Source: Episyrphus balteatus
Taxonomy: Eukaryota; Arthropoda; Insecta; Diptera; Syrphidae
Reading direction: 5' to 3'
Length of the DNA: 64,000 nt
Assembly (NCBI RefSeq): GCF_945859705.1
Contig: NC_079134.1
Location: 155,345,718 to 155,409,717, forward strand
In this document: positions 44,491 through 57,976 of the stretch, one piece after another
Numbering within the stretch: position 1 is the stretch's first letter
Layout of the letters: the number at the start of each line of letters is the position of its first letter
Translations under genes and position numbers: made by a program
The notes under the pieces: model-generated
Told to the model about the DNA's origin: nothing
Databases searched by the model: none
The model's input: only the letters and a program-made list of their open reading frames with translations

Positions 44491-47400
44491 ATTGCTTTTT
44501 TTTTCAATGCCGAAAATTTTTTATTAGTGGCCTGCTGGATCGACTTTTTTTTGTGCGATTTTAAGGGTGTTTTTTATAAAGTGGATTTCGAGTGGTTTTC
44601 TTTTTATTTTGAAGTTTTTTTTTGCCTTTAAATAAAGAGGTATTAAATTTATTTAAAGTATATTTTTCAAATATGCAAGTTTTTTTTTTAATTTTGATCA
44701 TTTAAGATGATAGTTCAAAGTGTTTTTTTTTTCATGAAAGCTGAAAAAGAATAATTAACAAAAAAGTAGTATAGTAGCCCTTGGTACCTAAAAACCAAGT
44801 ACTACATAATTTTCACAGTATTCTTTCCTATCAGGTAAGAAAATAAAAAGTTCCTCCAACTTCCGTCATTTTGTTTTATGATTTGTTTTTTGCGTGGGTT
44901 AGTGGGTAAAAAATACTTTACCAATTTTCGCTATGCAATATTTTGACATTTATTTAATGGTCAACTCTGGTGTAATTGTTTAGTGAGCTATAAATTGGTT
45001 TTAACTATTTTGTTTGCATCTTAACTGCGGGTCACTGTGGCGTATGTGTAACTTTTTATATTGAAATATTTTATTGTTTAATTCAAATAACAAAAAATTG
45101 TAAAATATGGTAAAAAATTTTTGTATTTATTGATTACACTTCTTAAGAACATTTTTTCATATGAAAATACGAACAAATAATTTTGATCACATTTTTGGGT
45201 CAAATACCCCTTTGTGCGGCGGTCAAAAAGCCGTGTGGCGGTGCTGGCACGGTGCGGTTGTGCGGCGGAATCCCTCTTTTACTCGAACCTTCCATGTTTC
45301 GACTCTGTTGCCCTGGTGGGAAATCGGCTAACGCGGTAGTCGATATTTGAAAATCAAAGGTTTTTTGAGCAAAATTATCGTTTTTTGACTGTTTTGTTAT
45401 ATTATATAGTCACTTGATGACAGTCATCAACAGAATAAGCTTAACAATTGGTAAAATGGGTAATAGGAAGGGACTTTAAAAGTATTAGTTATTTGATTTT
45501 CCCAAAGTTGTATTTTTAGTTTAATTTATATTTTTTACAGTTTTATAACTTATAAAAAAATTAATTTCGGAAACTTTAACGCCCTTTATATCCTCAAGCA
45601 ATAACCTTTGACGGACAAAAATTTTAAAATAATAAAGAGAATATTTTAAGCTTTCAGTTTTCCCTCGATAATTGAAATAACTCGATTTAAAATATTGAGA
45701 AAGCGTAAAACGGAAAAGAACGAGGTCGGTGGAATACGCCAATTTAGAACTCAAAGGACAATAAAATACAAAAAAAATCTTGTTAATATTTTTTTTTTGT
45801 TATGCACTTTCTTGCAAACCCCACTGTCGTGTTGGAAATAACCAATTTGAAATCTTTTTATGGAATATCCGTTTGATATTGATGACCGTTTGATGTGGAT
45901 TGCGTCTAATATTTCTCTTTAAGATAATTTCCAATCTGTAATAATATGCATAAAAGTTAAAGACTTTTCTTGTTGTTGTTGGGTTTGTTGCTATTTTTTG
46001 TTGCCGTCATCGGTCGTCGCCATCGTTGTTGGTTTTGGTATGGACGTTATAAAGTTTATGAAGTGCACCATCCTAGGTGGAGAGATTATAATACACCTTT
46101 TGAATTGGAACGATACGGACATAAATACCACGTTAGACAACGTGGAACTACGTAATGCTAGCAACAGCCCCGACCACGCGCGCATTGACATCACTTAGCC
46201 TGGGTGAAGCCGGATTGAATGTAATATGGTATCGGCTTTTGGTGTGGCACTCCATTGGATTTCGCACGCATGTTGCATGTATGTAAAATCAGACTCTCAA
46301 CTTGATCTTCTCCTCGCCATAAAGCCATTATTTGAGAGATTCGAAATTTATTACCCTATTTCTATTTGGCGTATTGAATGCATTTGATTGATGTCTGATG
46401 ATATCCAGCTGGGGTAGCAAGTACGTGAAGCACGGTGTAGAGATATGATTCGGCGGCGGCGGCGCTGAAGTGGTTTAAAGAGGATACACTGCACTTGGGA
46501 GTTGTCGAGTGACTTCGGTCTTCGGTGTGATGAGTGTAGGTGACCCTGCTGCCTCGTGTGGTGAATGACTCTGATTTTTTTTGAATAACACATCCGAGAT
46601 AGGGAAAGTGCGAGTGACTAAAGTTGCAGTTGCAAAACATAAACATGCAACATGTATGTAATAATGTTGCATGTAAACTAGATACATGGAATAATATACA
46701 TTATTCAATATTCAATACCCACTTGAAGTTGAAATTAATTTTAATAAACAAATAATATTTGTTTTACAATTTTTCTTGTTTTTTTTTCAACTTTTATCAG
46801 CGCTCTCTTAGACCACCTGGGGAGATTTATTTTGCAATGTGTTGTGTCTGTTGTAAACTTTTGCAAGCAAGTTTTATTATTGGCATGTTTGATATTTTGT
46901 TTTCCAATAAAATTATGATTTAGTTGGAAATTCGTTCATAGTGATTTATAGTGTAAGTTGAAGAAAAAATAATAGTAAAAATATCAAGACATAATTAATA
47001 ACACGTATACAAAATAACTTTGAAGGCAAAAATATTTTTAGTGTTAAGATGTAATTTTTCACTGTATAATTGATAAAATTGATGTAGACAGATATTGATA
47101 TATTACTACGTTGCATTGCAATTTTTACATTAAAATTTGAAAGCATTTGTGAATAATATAGTCGAACTGGGAACTATTAATACACATCAAAGTTATATTT
47201 TAGTCTCATTTGTTAGTAATTTTTTTTTTCTTTAAGTCTAAATAATGAGTACAGGCTAACACCACCGGTAGGAAGTTTAACAACTTAACGGCAGTAACTT
47301 CTTGCAACTCAGTCATTAATTACCGTATTTTCGTGGGAAAAATTCAACTTAACACAAAAACTTAACCAAAAATTTTTGTACACAGTTTGTGCATCCAATT

Positions 47401-48087
47401 TTCCATTTTGTCCTGAAACTTAGACTTGCTTTTTGAGCGGATAGTTGTTCATATGTTCATAGTATATGCATTACTACATTTCATTCTAGAAAATTGAAAA
47501 GATTTTTGAACGGTAATTCATGAATGTTCAAAAGAGTTTAAAAAAATATCTTCTACCATCTGTTCAAAAAATATCATCTAACCTTCTAATTTCTCACAAT
47601 TTCTCAATTTTTACAAGTGACTTGCGAACCCTCTAAAACTTCTCTGATCGATCTGAAACTTTTTTGCCGTTATTTAAGTTCCAAATGGCACCCATCCTGG
47701 GTCCTGGCTATGTAGAACAAAAAATAAGAAAACTTTTTTTTTCATTCCACCCTAATGGTGATCTATTGGCCGGTGTCACATGTTGGCTATCCTTTTCGCG
47801 TTGTTGTCCATGCGCTCCACTCTCCACGTGACCTAGCCAACGTCCTTGTACAACGCGTTAAGCTCGTTGTTATATCTTCTTTTCCAATCTCCAGTAGAGA
47901 CCAAAAATTTTTTCTTGACCAATCAGTTGTTTAATAAAAAGTGGCAGAGAGATATTTTCTCCGATTTCTATAGAGACCAAAAATCGCTCTAAAAAGTATT
48001 AAGAGTCCGCCTTCGTCAAAGTGCACGTTTCTGTGCCATTTAGCATGACCGGGCTGATAGGAGCCTTTGTTGCTCGAGACAGGGCTG
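44491..48087. other. Non-coding DNA, no gene seen
   Basis: AT-rich with a GC-richer, non-repetitive zone from about 45960 to 46600. In that zone frames overlap on both strands, for example 45970-46155 with a hydrophobic start followed by FWYGRYKVYEVHHPRWRDYN. They lack ATG starts or splice signals I can defend, so I call none. A GCGGTCAAAAAGCCGTGTGG segment near 45220 resembles one near 41140. Confidence 0.4.
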
Positions 48088-48607
48088 AGGTGCGTTCTTT
48101 TTCTAACAATAGTCAACTATCGTTGTTATGTCAAAAAATATTGTTGATGTGTCATTGTTAGAAATTGTTGGGTTTTTTTATTGTTAGATATTGTTAAACT
48201 GTCAAAAACAAAAAAAATTGTTTTGAAAATATTTTTATTTGCATAATTATAACAAAAATAATTTTTTTTTAATCAAAATAAATTCTTTTGCATCATAAAA
48301 TTATCGTAAAACTCTGTTTTTATTTTCATTTTATTCCGCTTATTTCCAAACGAAAAAAATCCTTAAGTTGGTTTTGAAAACAAAACATCCACTTTGACAC
48401 ATCAACAATCTCATGAGTGTTCAACTCATATCATGGAGGTGAGTTGGAAATAGTTACGATTTGTAACTATTTGACACTTCAAAACGAGTTTAATAACGAT
48501 GTTCATCTGTCAAATAGTTACAAATCGTAACTATTATGTAGTTTAGGAACGACAAAAGTTAACGATAGTTAACAATACTTAACTATTGTTAGAAAAAGAA
48601 CGCACCT
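48088..48607. mobile_element. AGGTGCGTTC-ended MITE, 3-bp CTG duplication
   Basis: A 520-bp element with CTG at 48085-48087 and 48608-48610. Ends AGGTGCGTTCTTTTTCTAAC and exact complement, continuing AATAGT. Internally, 48444-48470 and 48514-48540 form a perfect 27-bp inverted pair (AATAGTTACGATTTGTAACT onward). It resembles the 40094-40627 element in length, duplication size and the shared AGNTGCGTTC terminus. No coding capacity. Confidence 0.88.
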
Positions 48608-48692
48608 CTGGTCAATTGCCTTCTCAAAACAGAGTAGCAGCGGTTGCCAATCGCCTTGTCAAAAACCTTTTTTGACACCTAGAGTATCGGTG

Positions 48693-48920
48693 ATTGGGCT
48701 TTTAAACAATCTGTCTTTGTCTTTTTCCTTTCTATCATAACTGTTTATTAAAGAAGTACAAGAAAAAACCAACCAATCAAATCAAGTCAATTCTGAGTAA
48801 AACAAAAGCGTACATGCATAATACACGCCACTTTTTCTCAGAATTGAAATGTCAAAAAAAATGTGTTCTATTTTTTTTTTATTTTTTCTTCGACACTGAC
48901 GTTTGACTTAAAAGCCCAAT
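48693..48920. repeat. Small inverted-repeat element, ATTGGGCTTTTAA ends
   Basis: ATTGGGCTTTTAAA at 48693 and its complement TTAAAAGCCCAAT at about 48908-48920 bound 228 bp of T-rich sequence. Likely a MITE; the target duplication is not clear. Confidence 0.6.
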
Positions 48921-49045
48921 TGCTTTTCCGAAAGACTTTATATAGATTATCTCTTTAGATATTGTCGTACGCGGCCTTGAATTATATAAGGATGATGGGT
49001 ACACCAATAATTAAAAACAACGCCAGGTATAAGTTTATTTCTGAT

Positions 49046-49387
49046 ACACGCAGAAAAATGATCGGTTAAAAACAACGTAAATTTCGTGTAAAATTAACAG
49101 AGGAAGTTTGCTAATATAGCACTTGCAAACTAACCTAAATTTAAAGTACACAAGTCGACTCGGTTATTTTAAATTATTCAACCTTATCCACTATCTTGGT
49201 TAAATTGTACTTAAATCTCAAATTTTAACCGTGCTTCTCGATCAATATAAACAAGTTGGTGGGTTAAAATAACCTTCTAAAATAGTAATTTTAAACAATT
49301 TAATTTAACCGAAGCGACTTCGTTGATTAGCAAGGAGAACTATGTAGTTGTTAACCAAGACAACGTTATTTTTATTTTTCTACGTGT
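49046..49387. mobile_element. MITE with ACACGNAGAAAAAT ends
   Basis: The left end ACACGCAGAAAAATGATCGG and the right, reverse-complemented, ACACGTAGAAAAATAAAAAT bound 342 bp. Inner segments GGTTAAAAACAACG and its counterpart GACAACGTTATT / TTGTTAACCAAG are also inverted. Related to the CACTGAG/CACGGAG-type ends at 12277, 21931 and 28326. No secure target duplication. Confidence 0.65.
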
Positions 49388-49758
49388 CGTGTATGTTTAA
49401 TCATAATATAGTTGAATATACCAGAAATTACCTAGTTAAATATACCTACTAGAAGCAAAGTTAAATATACCAGATGTGAAGTCACCCCTGTGTTACTATC
49501 TCTCTGTATGTGTGTATGGATTTGAATATTTCGTTTACAGGGTTCGTCATTTAAACCCGTCCCAATCGAAGACTGATGGCCATTGTTCCTAAAACTTTTT
49601 TGTACTACAACTTTGATAAATGTTTTTAAGATGTATGAACTTAATTTGTATAGGTACTTACTTCGAAAGCATTCTGCCCCAATTCCTACTTTTTTTTAAA
49701 GCTTCCTAAACATCTGTGAATGCTTCGTTAAGGAGCTTAGGAGACAATACTTATGCGC

Positions 49759-49920
49759 CGACTTTTCACGAGTCGATTTTTGACATGCGGAGAAGCTTTT
49801 CGAGTCGTGTGAACGTAAACCACTGGTGACTTAAGTGACAATCCCTACCTATAGAAAAATCCTAGACGACTTAAGTCGTGACACATATCGTGCGGCTAAA
49901 AACGACTCGTGAAGAGTCGA
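49759..49920. repeat. Small inverted repeat around CGACTTTTCACGAGTCG
   Basis: CGACTTTTCACGAGTCGATT at 49759 pairs with CGACTCGTGAAGAGTCGA at 49903-49920. Further CGAGTCGTG and GACGACTTAAGTCGTGAC segments lie between, so the 160 bp can fold extensively. Probably a small MITE. Confidence 0.7.
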
Positions 49921-52900
49921 AACCAGCATTTCTTGGGAGCCATTTTCTTCGGGCTGCGTTTTGTTTATTGATATAGTAAAAAGTTTATTAAATTTAACTG
50001 CTTTTCAATTAAAAAGACAGAATGTTACGAAATTTTACAACACTTTGAAAAACATAAAATAGCTTCTTTCTAAAATTTTTGAAAAAAAAAGTTTAATGCA
50101 TTTCATTCTTTTGTTTACAAAAGTCAAAGTTTATGTTATGTTCATTTTATGTCGAAGCCGACGACAGCTGCTGTTCTTCATCCATTCTTCAATATAACGT
50201 CAACAAAAAACTAAAAACGTCTCCCCATTAATTTCCATCCATTTCCATCGAACGTAATTCACACCGGGAAAAAATTAATAGCTTTCTGCTGGTCCATATA
50301 GTTTATGCTTAGGTACTTCCTAGAATTTCTTTTTCATTAAAGATAATCCATCAAATCTGACAAAATACCAAAAAAAAAAAACACCTAAAGCCCTAAGATT
50401 TGATTCCATGCTTCATTACAAAAAAAGCTTTGTGTACTTCAAAAAAACCAAACAATAAGCCTACTCTTTGAAATTAACAGAAACCGTCGTCAACCCACAC
50501 GCATGTTTCTGAGTGAAAACAACAGAAAAACTCGTCTTCAATAGGAATAGGAAAAGACAAACATACCTCTTCTTCGACAAGAAGCTTCATCCCATAAAAC
50601 AAACAGTCTTTTATATTTGTTTAAAGTTGCATATGCATGCCTCATGCACATAGCCCTAAACAACATATAAAAATAGAAAAACTCACTTTCATCCATTCTA
50701 CTGTCAAGTTGAATAGAGGCTTTCTGACCTAATTTTTCACTTCATTGATTCCCATCAGTAAGTTAGTTGGTTTGGTGATGACCTGTTTTTAGTTTTGTTT
50801 TTTTTTGTTTTTATTTATTTTGTTGCAACAACCAGGAACGCATTTTCTCTTTGTAAAAAAATCTACCTAATCAAGTCGAGTGTGTGTGGGCGACATCTAG
50901 CATAAAAAAGCGAAAGCATAGACAAAAAAAAAAAAAGACTTTATGGAAACTTACGTCTCCAATTTGGCTATCAGTAAAGTTGCGGTTGGCTTTTCACATT
51001 TTCCGACAAACAGAAAAAAAAAACTTGGTCAAATCGGAGGAGTTAGACGAACGCAACCTGACTATATGGCAAACATATAAAAAACATACAAGCCCGGCAG
51101 CGCAATTGCTGCGGCAACATACAGCGCAAACAGAAAAACAACATGGTTAATTGGGTCAAGCGATAATGCGCTGCTGGTTGGACACCGTGTCGGGTTGTCC
51201 GCACTCTTGTGTGTCACATAAATGGATGTTTGGTTCGCGGATAACTCATGTTCGAGTCAGCTGGCCTCTGGGATGCCATTTAAGGGCTGTGTTCGTTGAT
51301 TTACGTGTCGAGTTTTTTTCTTGGCGTAACTGTCATCGGGTGTATTTGATATGACTTTGTGCAGGCTTGAACTGGAATGTTGACTACCATGCCAATTGAT
51401 CACCCGGTTCCAGTAGTTTTATTATGATCCTCAATTTAGTGCTTGCAGGGTGTTTCAGCAGAAAATTGTCGGTTATTTTTAATGTTCTAATGTAAAAATT
51501 GAGAAATGTCAAAATTATTTTTGACAGTTGATTGCAAATCTGTCACATTTTCGTTTTGACATTTGGTGAAACTGAGCTTTAGGAAACTTTAGGGAATTAG
51601 GAGACCGATTTGTCTTATCTGTCAATATACTTAGGAGGCGTTCACACTGAACTCTGTATTTTGACGCATTTTGACGTTTCTAACTCACAAATCTGTGGAT
51701 TTGCTTTTTTTGACAGTCGTTTTTTGAAGCTAATGTGAACCCAGTCTTAGAAAAATTTTAGAGAAGTATACCAAGAAACGTCACTTTTTCATAGAAGTTA
51801 TCAAATTGTTGGCAGAATTCAGAAAAAATTCAAAAGTCTCTTCGTCTAGACCTTGAGTTAAGTGTCAATATCAATTTATTCCACTATAGATTCTTATCTG
51901 TCAAATTAACATAGTCACTGACTTGAACACCCTACACACCTCAATGATCCCTATGAATGGCTTACAAGTCGAGTGAGGTAATTAAACAGAAAAAAAAGAA
52001 TAACACCAGAGTGCTCCCAGGCTATCAGCAGCTGAAGTTGAGTGTTCCCAACATGGTCCCCATGGTCTCTATCGATTGGCCTACTCTTTTTTCTATGTTT
52101 CTAATGTCTCTCTATGTTGTCTATGTCCTACAATAATTTTCTTCCAATCAAGCGATATGTGTGGCATATCAATTGGAGCGCTAAGTGACGTAGTAGTAGC
52201 AAAGTCAGTGAGTCGATTTGTTGTTTATGGTTATGGAATCGAAATGACGATAGAGATACGGGCTGGTTGGTTTATATTTTTTTTTTTTTCTATTTTTCAA
52301 CATTTTTTGAGGTTGATATGCTTGAGAATTGGAGCTCGGGGGCTGACGTTGTTGTCAAGAGTGTGTGATGGAACGATAGGCGGTGGCGGCGAAGACTGTT
52401 TTTTTTTTAATTTTTTTTTCTCCTAATAATTAATTAGAAAGCATATTTGTGTGTAATAGTTTTGTTGTTGTTTTTACTGTTTTATGGTGCTGAGTAATCA
52501 AGTGGATATATAGGAGGTGGGCTTAATGTTGTTAGATTTTAGCCCACAAAAATTGAGTAATTGCGGGTACACAAAGTGACTTGAAGTGGTTACATAATGT
52601 CCATTAATTACACTCTGTGCCAGGTAATTTATTTATATGAAAAATGAAAATGAAAAAGTAAAAGAAACAAGTGTGTCAAACTAAAAATGAATTTATGGTC
52701 ATTCACAAAAATAGTGAAAAGGGTTAGGTAAGGGAATCAAGATATAGAATTTGACCAATTATGTAGCAGTTTTGGTGAGAGAAAAAGAGATAGGCTGATA
52801 GGTTGTCTTATTAAAATGGTTCATTTGTTCCAAATAAGTTTCTTGAAGATTTCTATCCTAACTAACACATAAGGTTCACTTATTTTATAAAAAAAGGTTA

Positions 52901-53410
52901 AAATCTCACAATTTTCAGCTTCTATAAGGCTTGCATAAAGTTTTTCTCAGAACAAATTTTGTAAGCATGTCAAATGTCAATAGTTCTTTAAAGCTTGTTT
53001 AAGGTTGTTTAAAACTGAATTTCGGTAAGACTTCTATAAACAAGCTCAAAGAAGCATCATGAAGCAGGGACTTCAGAAAGATTTCTTAAACAGTTTCTTA
53101 GCACTTTTTTTACTTTTATGACAAATTATTACATTTTTTAGAAGATATAACCCTTATCGAATTATTATTGCAGTAAAAAAGCAGTGTTCTTAACGCTTTA
53201 TCGAAGGTGAATGTTATTTAGGACTCTATGTAAAGGTTCTCCGGAATATTTACTTGGAAGTATTTTCTAATTAACCCCTATTCAAAATTCTTCTTAAAAC
53301 AACAGCAGATTTATATATTTTTGGGGGCATTTATGTCAAAAGTTTTGGCGTCGTTCATCATTTTATGGTTTAAATAACCGGCTTATATTTCCAAATTAGA
53401 CTGAAATGTG
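49921..53410. other. Non-coding DNA with one possible element
   Basis: CAGGGTGTTTCAG near 51448 and GAACACCCTAC near 51928 may be the ends of a 490-bp element rich in TTTTGACAG motifs; no duplication was found. The two adjacent frames at 50884-51354 have no recognisable features. Nothing else is supported. Confidence 0.4.
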
Positions 53411-53677
53411 CAATTTGATCTGTCAGTTTCGTCAAAGTACTGGTTGTCACTTTAGACTTTTGACATTTATTCGGAAATCGCCCTTTAAAAGATGACATTA
53501 GAAACTCTACACAAAATTGCACCCCAGTCTATGTAAAGCAAAAGAGTGGAATAACTTTTAATTTATGTATGATTAAACTGTTATACAAGCTATTGCACCT
53601 CTCCACCAGCTACATTTTCATGAAAAAGAGAGAAAGAACTTACTTTGATGAAACTGACAGATCGAAGATGCAATTTA
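53411..53677. repeat. Inverted repeat, GATCTGTCAGTTTCRTCAAA arms
   Basis: 53417-53439 and 53641-53663 are reverse complements with one mismatch, and CAATTT next to each extends the symmetry. The loop is about 200 bp. Likely a small MITE remnant; its borders are not defined. Confidence 0.65.
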
Positions 53678-55348
53678 AATAAAAGATGCGTTCAGTGAGA
53701 AGCCTGATCGTCCTGAAGTAAAAAAGAGGCTAAAGAGTTCATTTCTTTTCTCGGAGTTCAATCTGCACTCTGCACATTAGAACTTTGTTGATATCGCTGC
53801 AAAAAGCAACAAAGTTCTTTCAGTATTTTACTGAGGTTGCAGAAGAAAGAATTCGGCATTTCTTTTTATCAAAAGTCTTTTTCAGTTTTAGAAATGAACC
53901 AAACAAACCTTGTTTCAAATTGTATCATGTAAACTCATTCTTAGTATTATTCTATCAATCTTCGAAATTAAACGTCAAATTCTTACTTTTTGCAGCGAAC
54001 GTTAAAAAATCATTAATTTAAATAACATCATCTTTGCATACATCACTTCCTCCTTAATACTCCACATCACAAGAAGAAAAAAAGCAAACAAGTCACAATG
54101 ACACTCCATGCATACTTACCTAACTGTCATGCTGTTTAAGAAGACAATGATAAATAGTATTTTCTGTTTGTTGTGGACCCATTCAAATCTTGGGCGCCTA
54201 AAGTATAATAACATCCAACCAACAATCATAGAGATCGTTAAATGAAAAATGTACATAAATATTCCTCGCAGCATTATCAATTTTCCCCGGAAATGATAAT
54301 CAAACATAACAACAAGACTTCTCTCTCTTCCGTGTTATACTGAACCAAGTTTTGTTTTTGTTTCTATTTTAGTTTCAAATTCAAGTTCACCCACTTAACC
54401 ATAACAAAAAATCCATTAAACCTCTGTCTCTGATTTTATGTATTATTGCATGAAGAAAAAGAACATCAGTACAGCGCCATCTATCTAGGTCAATCCCAAA
54501 GAAGTATAAGAGTGTAGAATTCAAAACCAAAATCCAAGTGACGTTTCGTGTTCAGAAGCTCTTGACCGAGATTCCAATAATAACACTCCGATTTAGGTAT
54601 ACACAGATACTTCAAACACGATCATGTATGTACTCTTTACTCGTAGTTGAGCTCTAGAGTTTCAAAATAAATAAATAATCGCCACTGAGTTCGGTTCAAA
54701 TTCGGGCATGGATGGCGTTTCATATCTCTACAACTACAACTGTCAAAGCATTTTGTCGTTGTCAGCTGTCACATTGGAGAAAATGTACACACACCAGAAC
54801 ATATAAAATGCTTTAAAACGTTCTCAGGTAAGAAATCATAAACTCGACCATTATATTTGCATAGAACGAACCCAAGTATTTCGAGAGAGTGCCCATTCCG
54901 AAATTGATGTGGGCTGCCGATTATATTAGCACCATATCCTGTTGCACACGCAACGCAACACACATAGCAGCATGTCAGAGAGAAAAATTATGCAGCATCA
55001 TGCGTCCAGAGTGTGACCCGTAAAAATAAAGAATCAAGATTTCGTGCGTAGGACTGTGTTCCATTCAGTAAAGAGATGGTAAACATTTTATGCTCGACGA
55101 TGTGGTGAATGAAAAACAAACGACCGGTCGACTGACAGTCGTAACGTCAGTATCCGAAAAAAAAAAACGACCAAAATAAACTCCACCTGACGTGGATCCA
55201 TCGTGTTTCGATGGAGAGATATTGTGGAGACAGGAGTTTGCATGGGCGGAACTGAATAACAACGAGCGACGACGACATTAGGTCCCGCATGAGTTTTGTA
55301 CAAAATCATTTCAATTTCGCCTGAAGCTAAATTTATGAGCGCCGCACT
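53678..55348. other. Non-coding DNA, no gene seen
   Basis: AT-rich to about 54450, then less AT-rich and non-repetitive until the large inverted structure at 55349. Overlapping frames on the minus strand (54769-54963, 55065-55357) show no recognisable domain. No repeat boundaries. Confidence 0.4.
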
Positions 55349-55933
55349 GTTGTCCAAAATGACTTATCTCGTTGCAAAAATCATAACTTTTGAACGGATT
55401 GAGGTAGCGGTACAGTTTTTTTTTTAATTTGAAGGAAATTTCCAGGGCTGTTACACCAATGAATTTCAAGAAAATTGTTTTACAGGGTGTTTAGGAATCA
55501 TCGGCCGAAAACCGATTTTCTTAAAAAAAAAATATTTAAATTAAAATTGGTATGCCATTTTGTAGAAATCACTAATTCACATCTAAAAAAAGTTCAGATT
55601 ACACTTTTCCATGATATTACGATTATAGAGAATGCCAAAAAAGTTGGTCCCGGAAGTCCGTCTGTCTTTCTGTCTGTATAAGGATCTACATCCTAAACGG
55701 ATGGACCGATTGACTTCAAATTTGGTATGTAGCATTTTTTGGAGACCCTCCAGAGGTGTTTTTGGAATTAATTTTTTTGGGCCAAAAATAACGGTACTTG
55801 TCATACACCAATTTCAGTAAAGCTGTAATTGCTCAAAAACGGCTCCAACGATTTTGTTTAAAAAATTCAAATGTAAGTTTGAAAACAAGGTCTATCTTCT
55901 AATGAAAAAAATTTTTTTGGAAAATCATTATTA

Positions 55934-56236
55934 ACGGTACCTGCCATAGAACGGTTTTTTTTAAATCCGATATTCTCCGAAACGGCTTATTCGATTTCAA
56001 CGAAACTTTTTTTGAAGAAGCACTTATATAACTCAAATATAAGCCAAAAAAAAAATTTCAAAAAAAATAATTTTTGGATTTTTAAAAAAATTTTGAAATT
56101 TTTTTTTGAAAAATAAAATTTTCGAAAACGGGACATTGTATTTTTTTGAAATTTTGTTTTTAGATGTGGATTAGTGATTTCTACAAAATGGCATACCAAT
56201 TTTAATTTAAACATTTTTTTTAAAGAAAATCTGTTC
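55934..56236 (+). repeat. Direct repeat, left copy
   Basis: About 300 bp starting ACGGTACCTGCCATA and ending AAAGAAAATCTGTT, nearly identical and in the same orientation as 57977-58278. Its last part contains ATTTCTACAAAATGGCATAC, the inverted counterpart of sequence in the left terminal repeat. Similarity to the right copy stops exactly at CTGTT, just left of the palindrome. Confidence 0.88.
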
Positions 56237-56267
56237 CTTCTGCCTTCATTTTTTTTCAAAGTACAAA

Positions 56268-57864
56268 TAGTCCAGTCAAGTTATACTTTTGCTGAGAAAT
56301 AATTCGCAACTGCAATTTGTACTCAAAATATGAAAGTACACTAGTACAGGAACTAAACCCCCCATTTTCCGAACAAATGTCTGGACGACTTTGGCCGCCA
56401 TTTTGTTTTGAACAGTTTTGCGACTATCGTTTGTAGTTCGGCTAGTTTTGGTCTTAGAGAAAAATGTTATGAGACAAAGTTGTAGAAAATTTTATTTCCC
56501 ACAAAAAATGTTAAGTAAGTTTTTATTCTAAAACCTACCATTTAGGAGTTATAATGAATTTCGTAAAATGCTATGCTCACTTATTTTTTATATTCACCAT
56601 AACTTTTTTTTTCAAACTTTTATTAAAAAATTGTTGTTATAAAAGTTAAAGAGCTACTAATTATCTATGTTTGTCTCATACTAAGTTTTTTTGTCCGAGT
56701 TGCCGTTTCCTCACTAAAACAAAAATTCAATAAAAAAATTAGCAAAAACAGGGTGAGGGGAGAGTACGATAATTGTGGTGCCGAGATTTTATAACAGTTT
56801 TTTGAAGAAGGGTTCAATACAAGTATTTTTTACTATCGGAAGGGGGGTCTATCTCCCCCCGTTTATGCAGGAGGGGCAGTTTTCTAAAAAAAACAGCCTA
56901 AAATAAAAAAAAATATTAAAAAACAACGGCAACACTTACAGTTATGAATGATACATTTTTCAAAAGCCACAATTATATGCATTATTGTAGTTTTTAAATG
57001 GAGCTATTAAAATTTATAGTTTTTGAAATAATCGATTAAAAAAAAATTTTTTTTTCCTAAATTTAACTTTGAGATCGATTATTTCAAAAACTATAAATTT
57101 TAATAGCTCCATTTAAAAACTACAATAATGCATATAATTGTGGCTTTTGAAAAATGTATCATTCATAACTGTAAGTGTTGCCGTTGTTTTTTAATTCAAT
57201 TTTAATATTTTTTTTTATTTTAGGCTGTTTTTTTTTAGAAAACTGCCCCTCCCGCATAAACGGGGGGAGATAGACCCCCCTTCCGATAGTAAAAAATACT
57301 TGTATTGAACCCTTCTTCAAAAAACTGTTATAAAATCTCGGCACCACAATTATCGTACTCTCCCCTCACCCTGTTTTTGCTAATTTTTTTATTGAATTTT
57401 TGTTTTAGTGAGGAAACGGCAACTCGGACAAAAAAACTTAGTATGAGACAAACATAGATAATTAGTAGCTCTTTAACTTTTATAACAACAATTTTTTAAT
57501 AAAAGTTTGAAAAAAAAGTTATGGTGAATATAAAAAATAAGTGAGCATAGCATTTTACGAAATTCATTATAACTCCTAAATGGTAGGTTTTAGAATAAAA
57601 ACTTACTTAACATTTTTTGTGGGAAATAAAATTTTCTACAACTTTGTCTCATAACATTTTTCTCTAAGATCAAAACTAGCCGAACTACAAGCGATAGTCG
57701 CAAAACTGTTCAAAACAAAATGGCGGCCAAAGTCGTCCAGACATTTGTTCGGAAAATGGGGGGTTTAGTTCCTGTACTAGTGTACTTTCATATTTTTAGT
57801 CCGAATTGCAGTTGCGAATTATTTCTCAGACCTCCATACAACCAAATCTAAAATGACTGGACTA
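56268..57864. mobile_element. 1.6-kb palindrome, arms of about 740 bp
   Basis: The outer ends TAGTCCAGTCA and TGACTGGACTA (57854-57864) are exact complements. After about 15 unpaired bases, from about 56291 and 57829 inward, the arms match at high identity to a centre near 57045. Sampled stretches include GCCGCCATTTTGTTTTGAAC and GGGGGGTCTATCTCCCCCCG, with only a few differences per 100 bp. The central 40-50 bp (A-run then T-run, AATCGATT) forms the loop. No gene is encoded. It separates the two direct repeats, and probably represents an inserted foldback element or an inverted duplication. Confidence 0.9.
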
Positions 57865-57976
57865 AAAATCTCGGCAGTGCGCAAGCATGCGCAGCTAAAT
57901 ATTTTTATTTTGAATCAACAATTGATTGGTACACATACCCTATTCGGCTTAATGAATGGAACCGAATGGATTTTTT

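Noticed and set aside
50884..51354. Two adjacent plus-strand frames as one interrupted gene
   Set aside because: The first is Lys-rich through A-runs, the second has no family features, and the stop between them is unsupported as a frameshift or read-through.
51448..51940. Element bounded by CAGGGTGTTTCAG and GAACACCCTAC
   Set aside because: The matching ends are short and no target duplication could be read, so it was not listed as a defined element.
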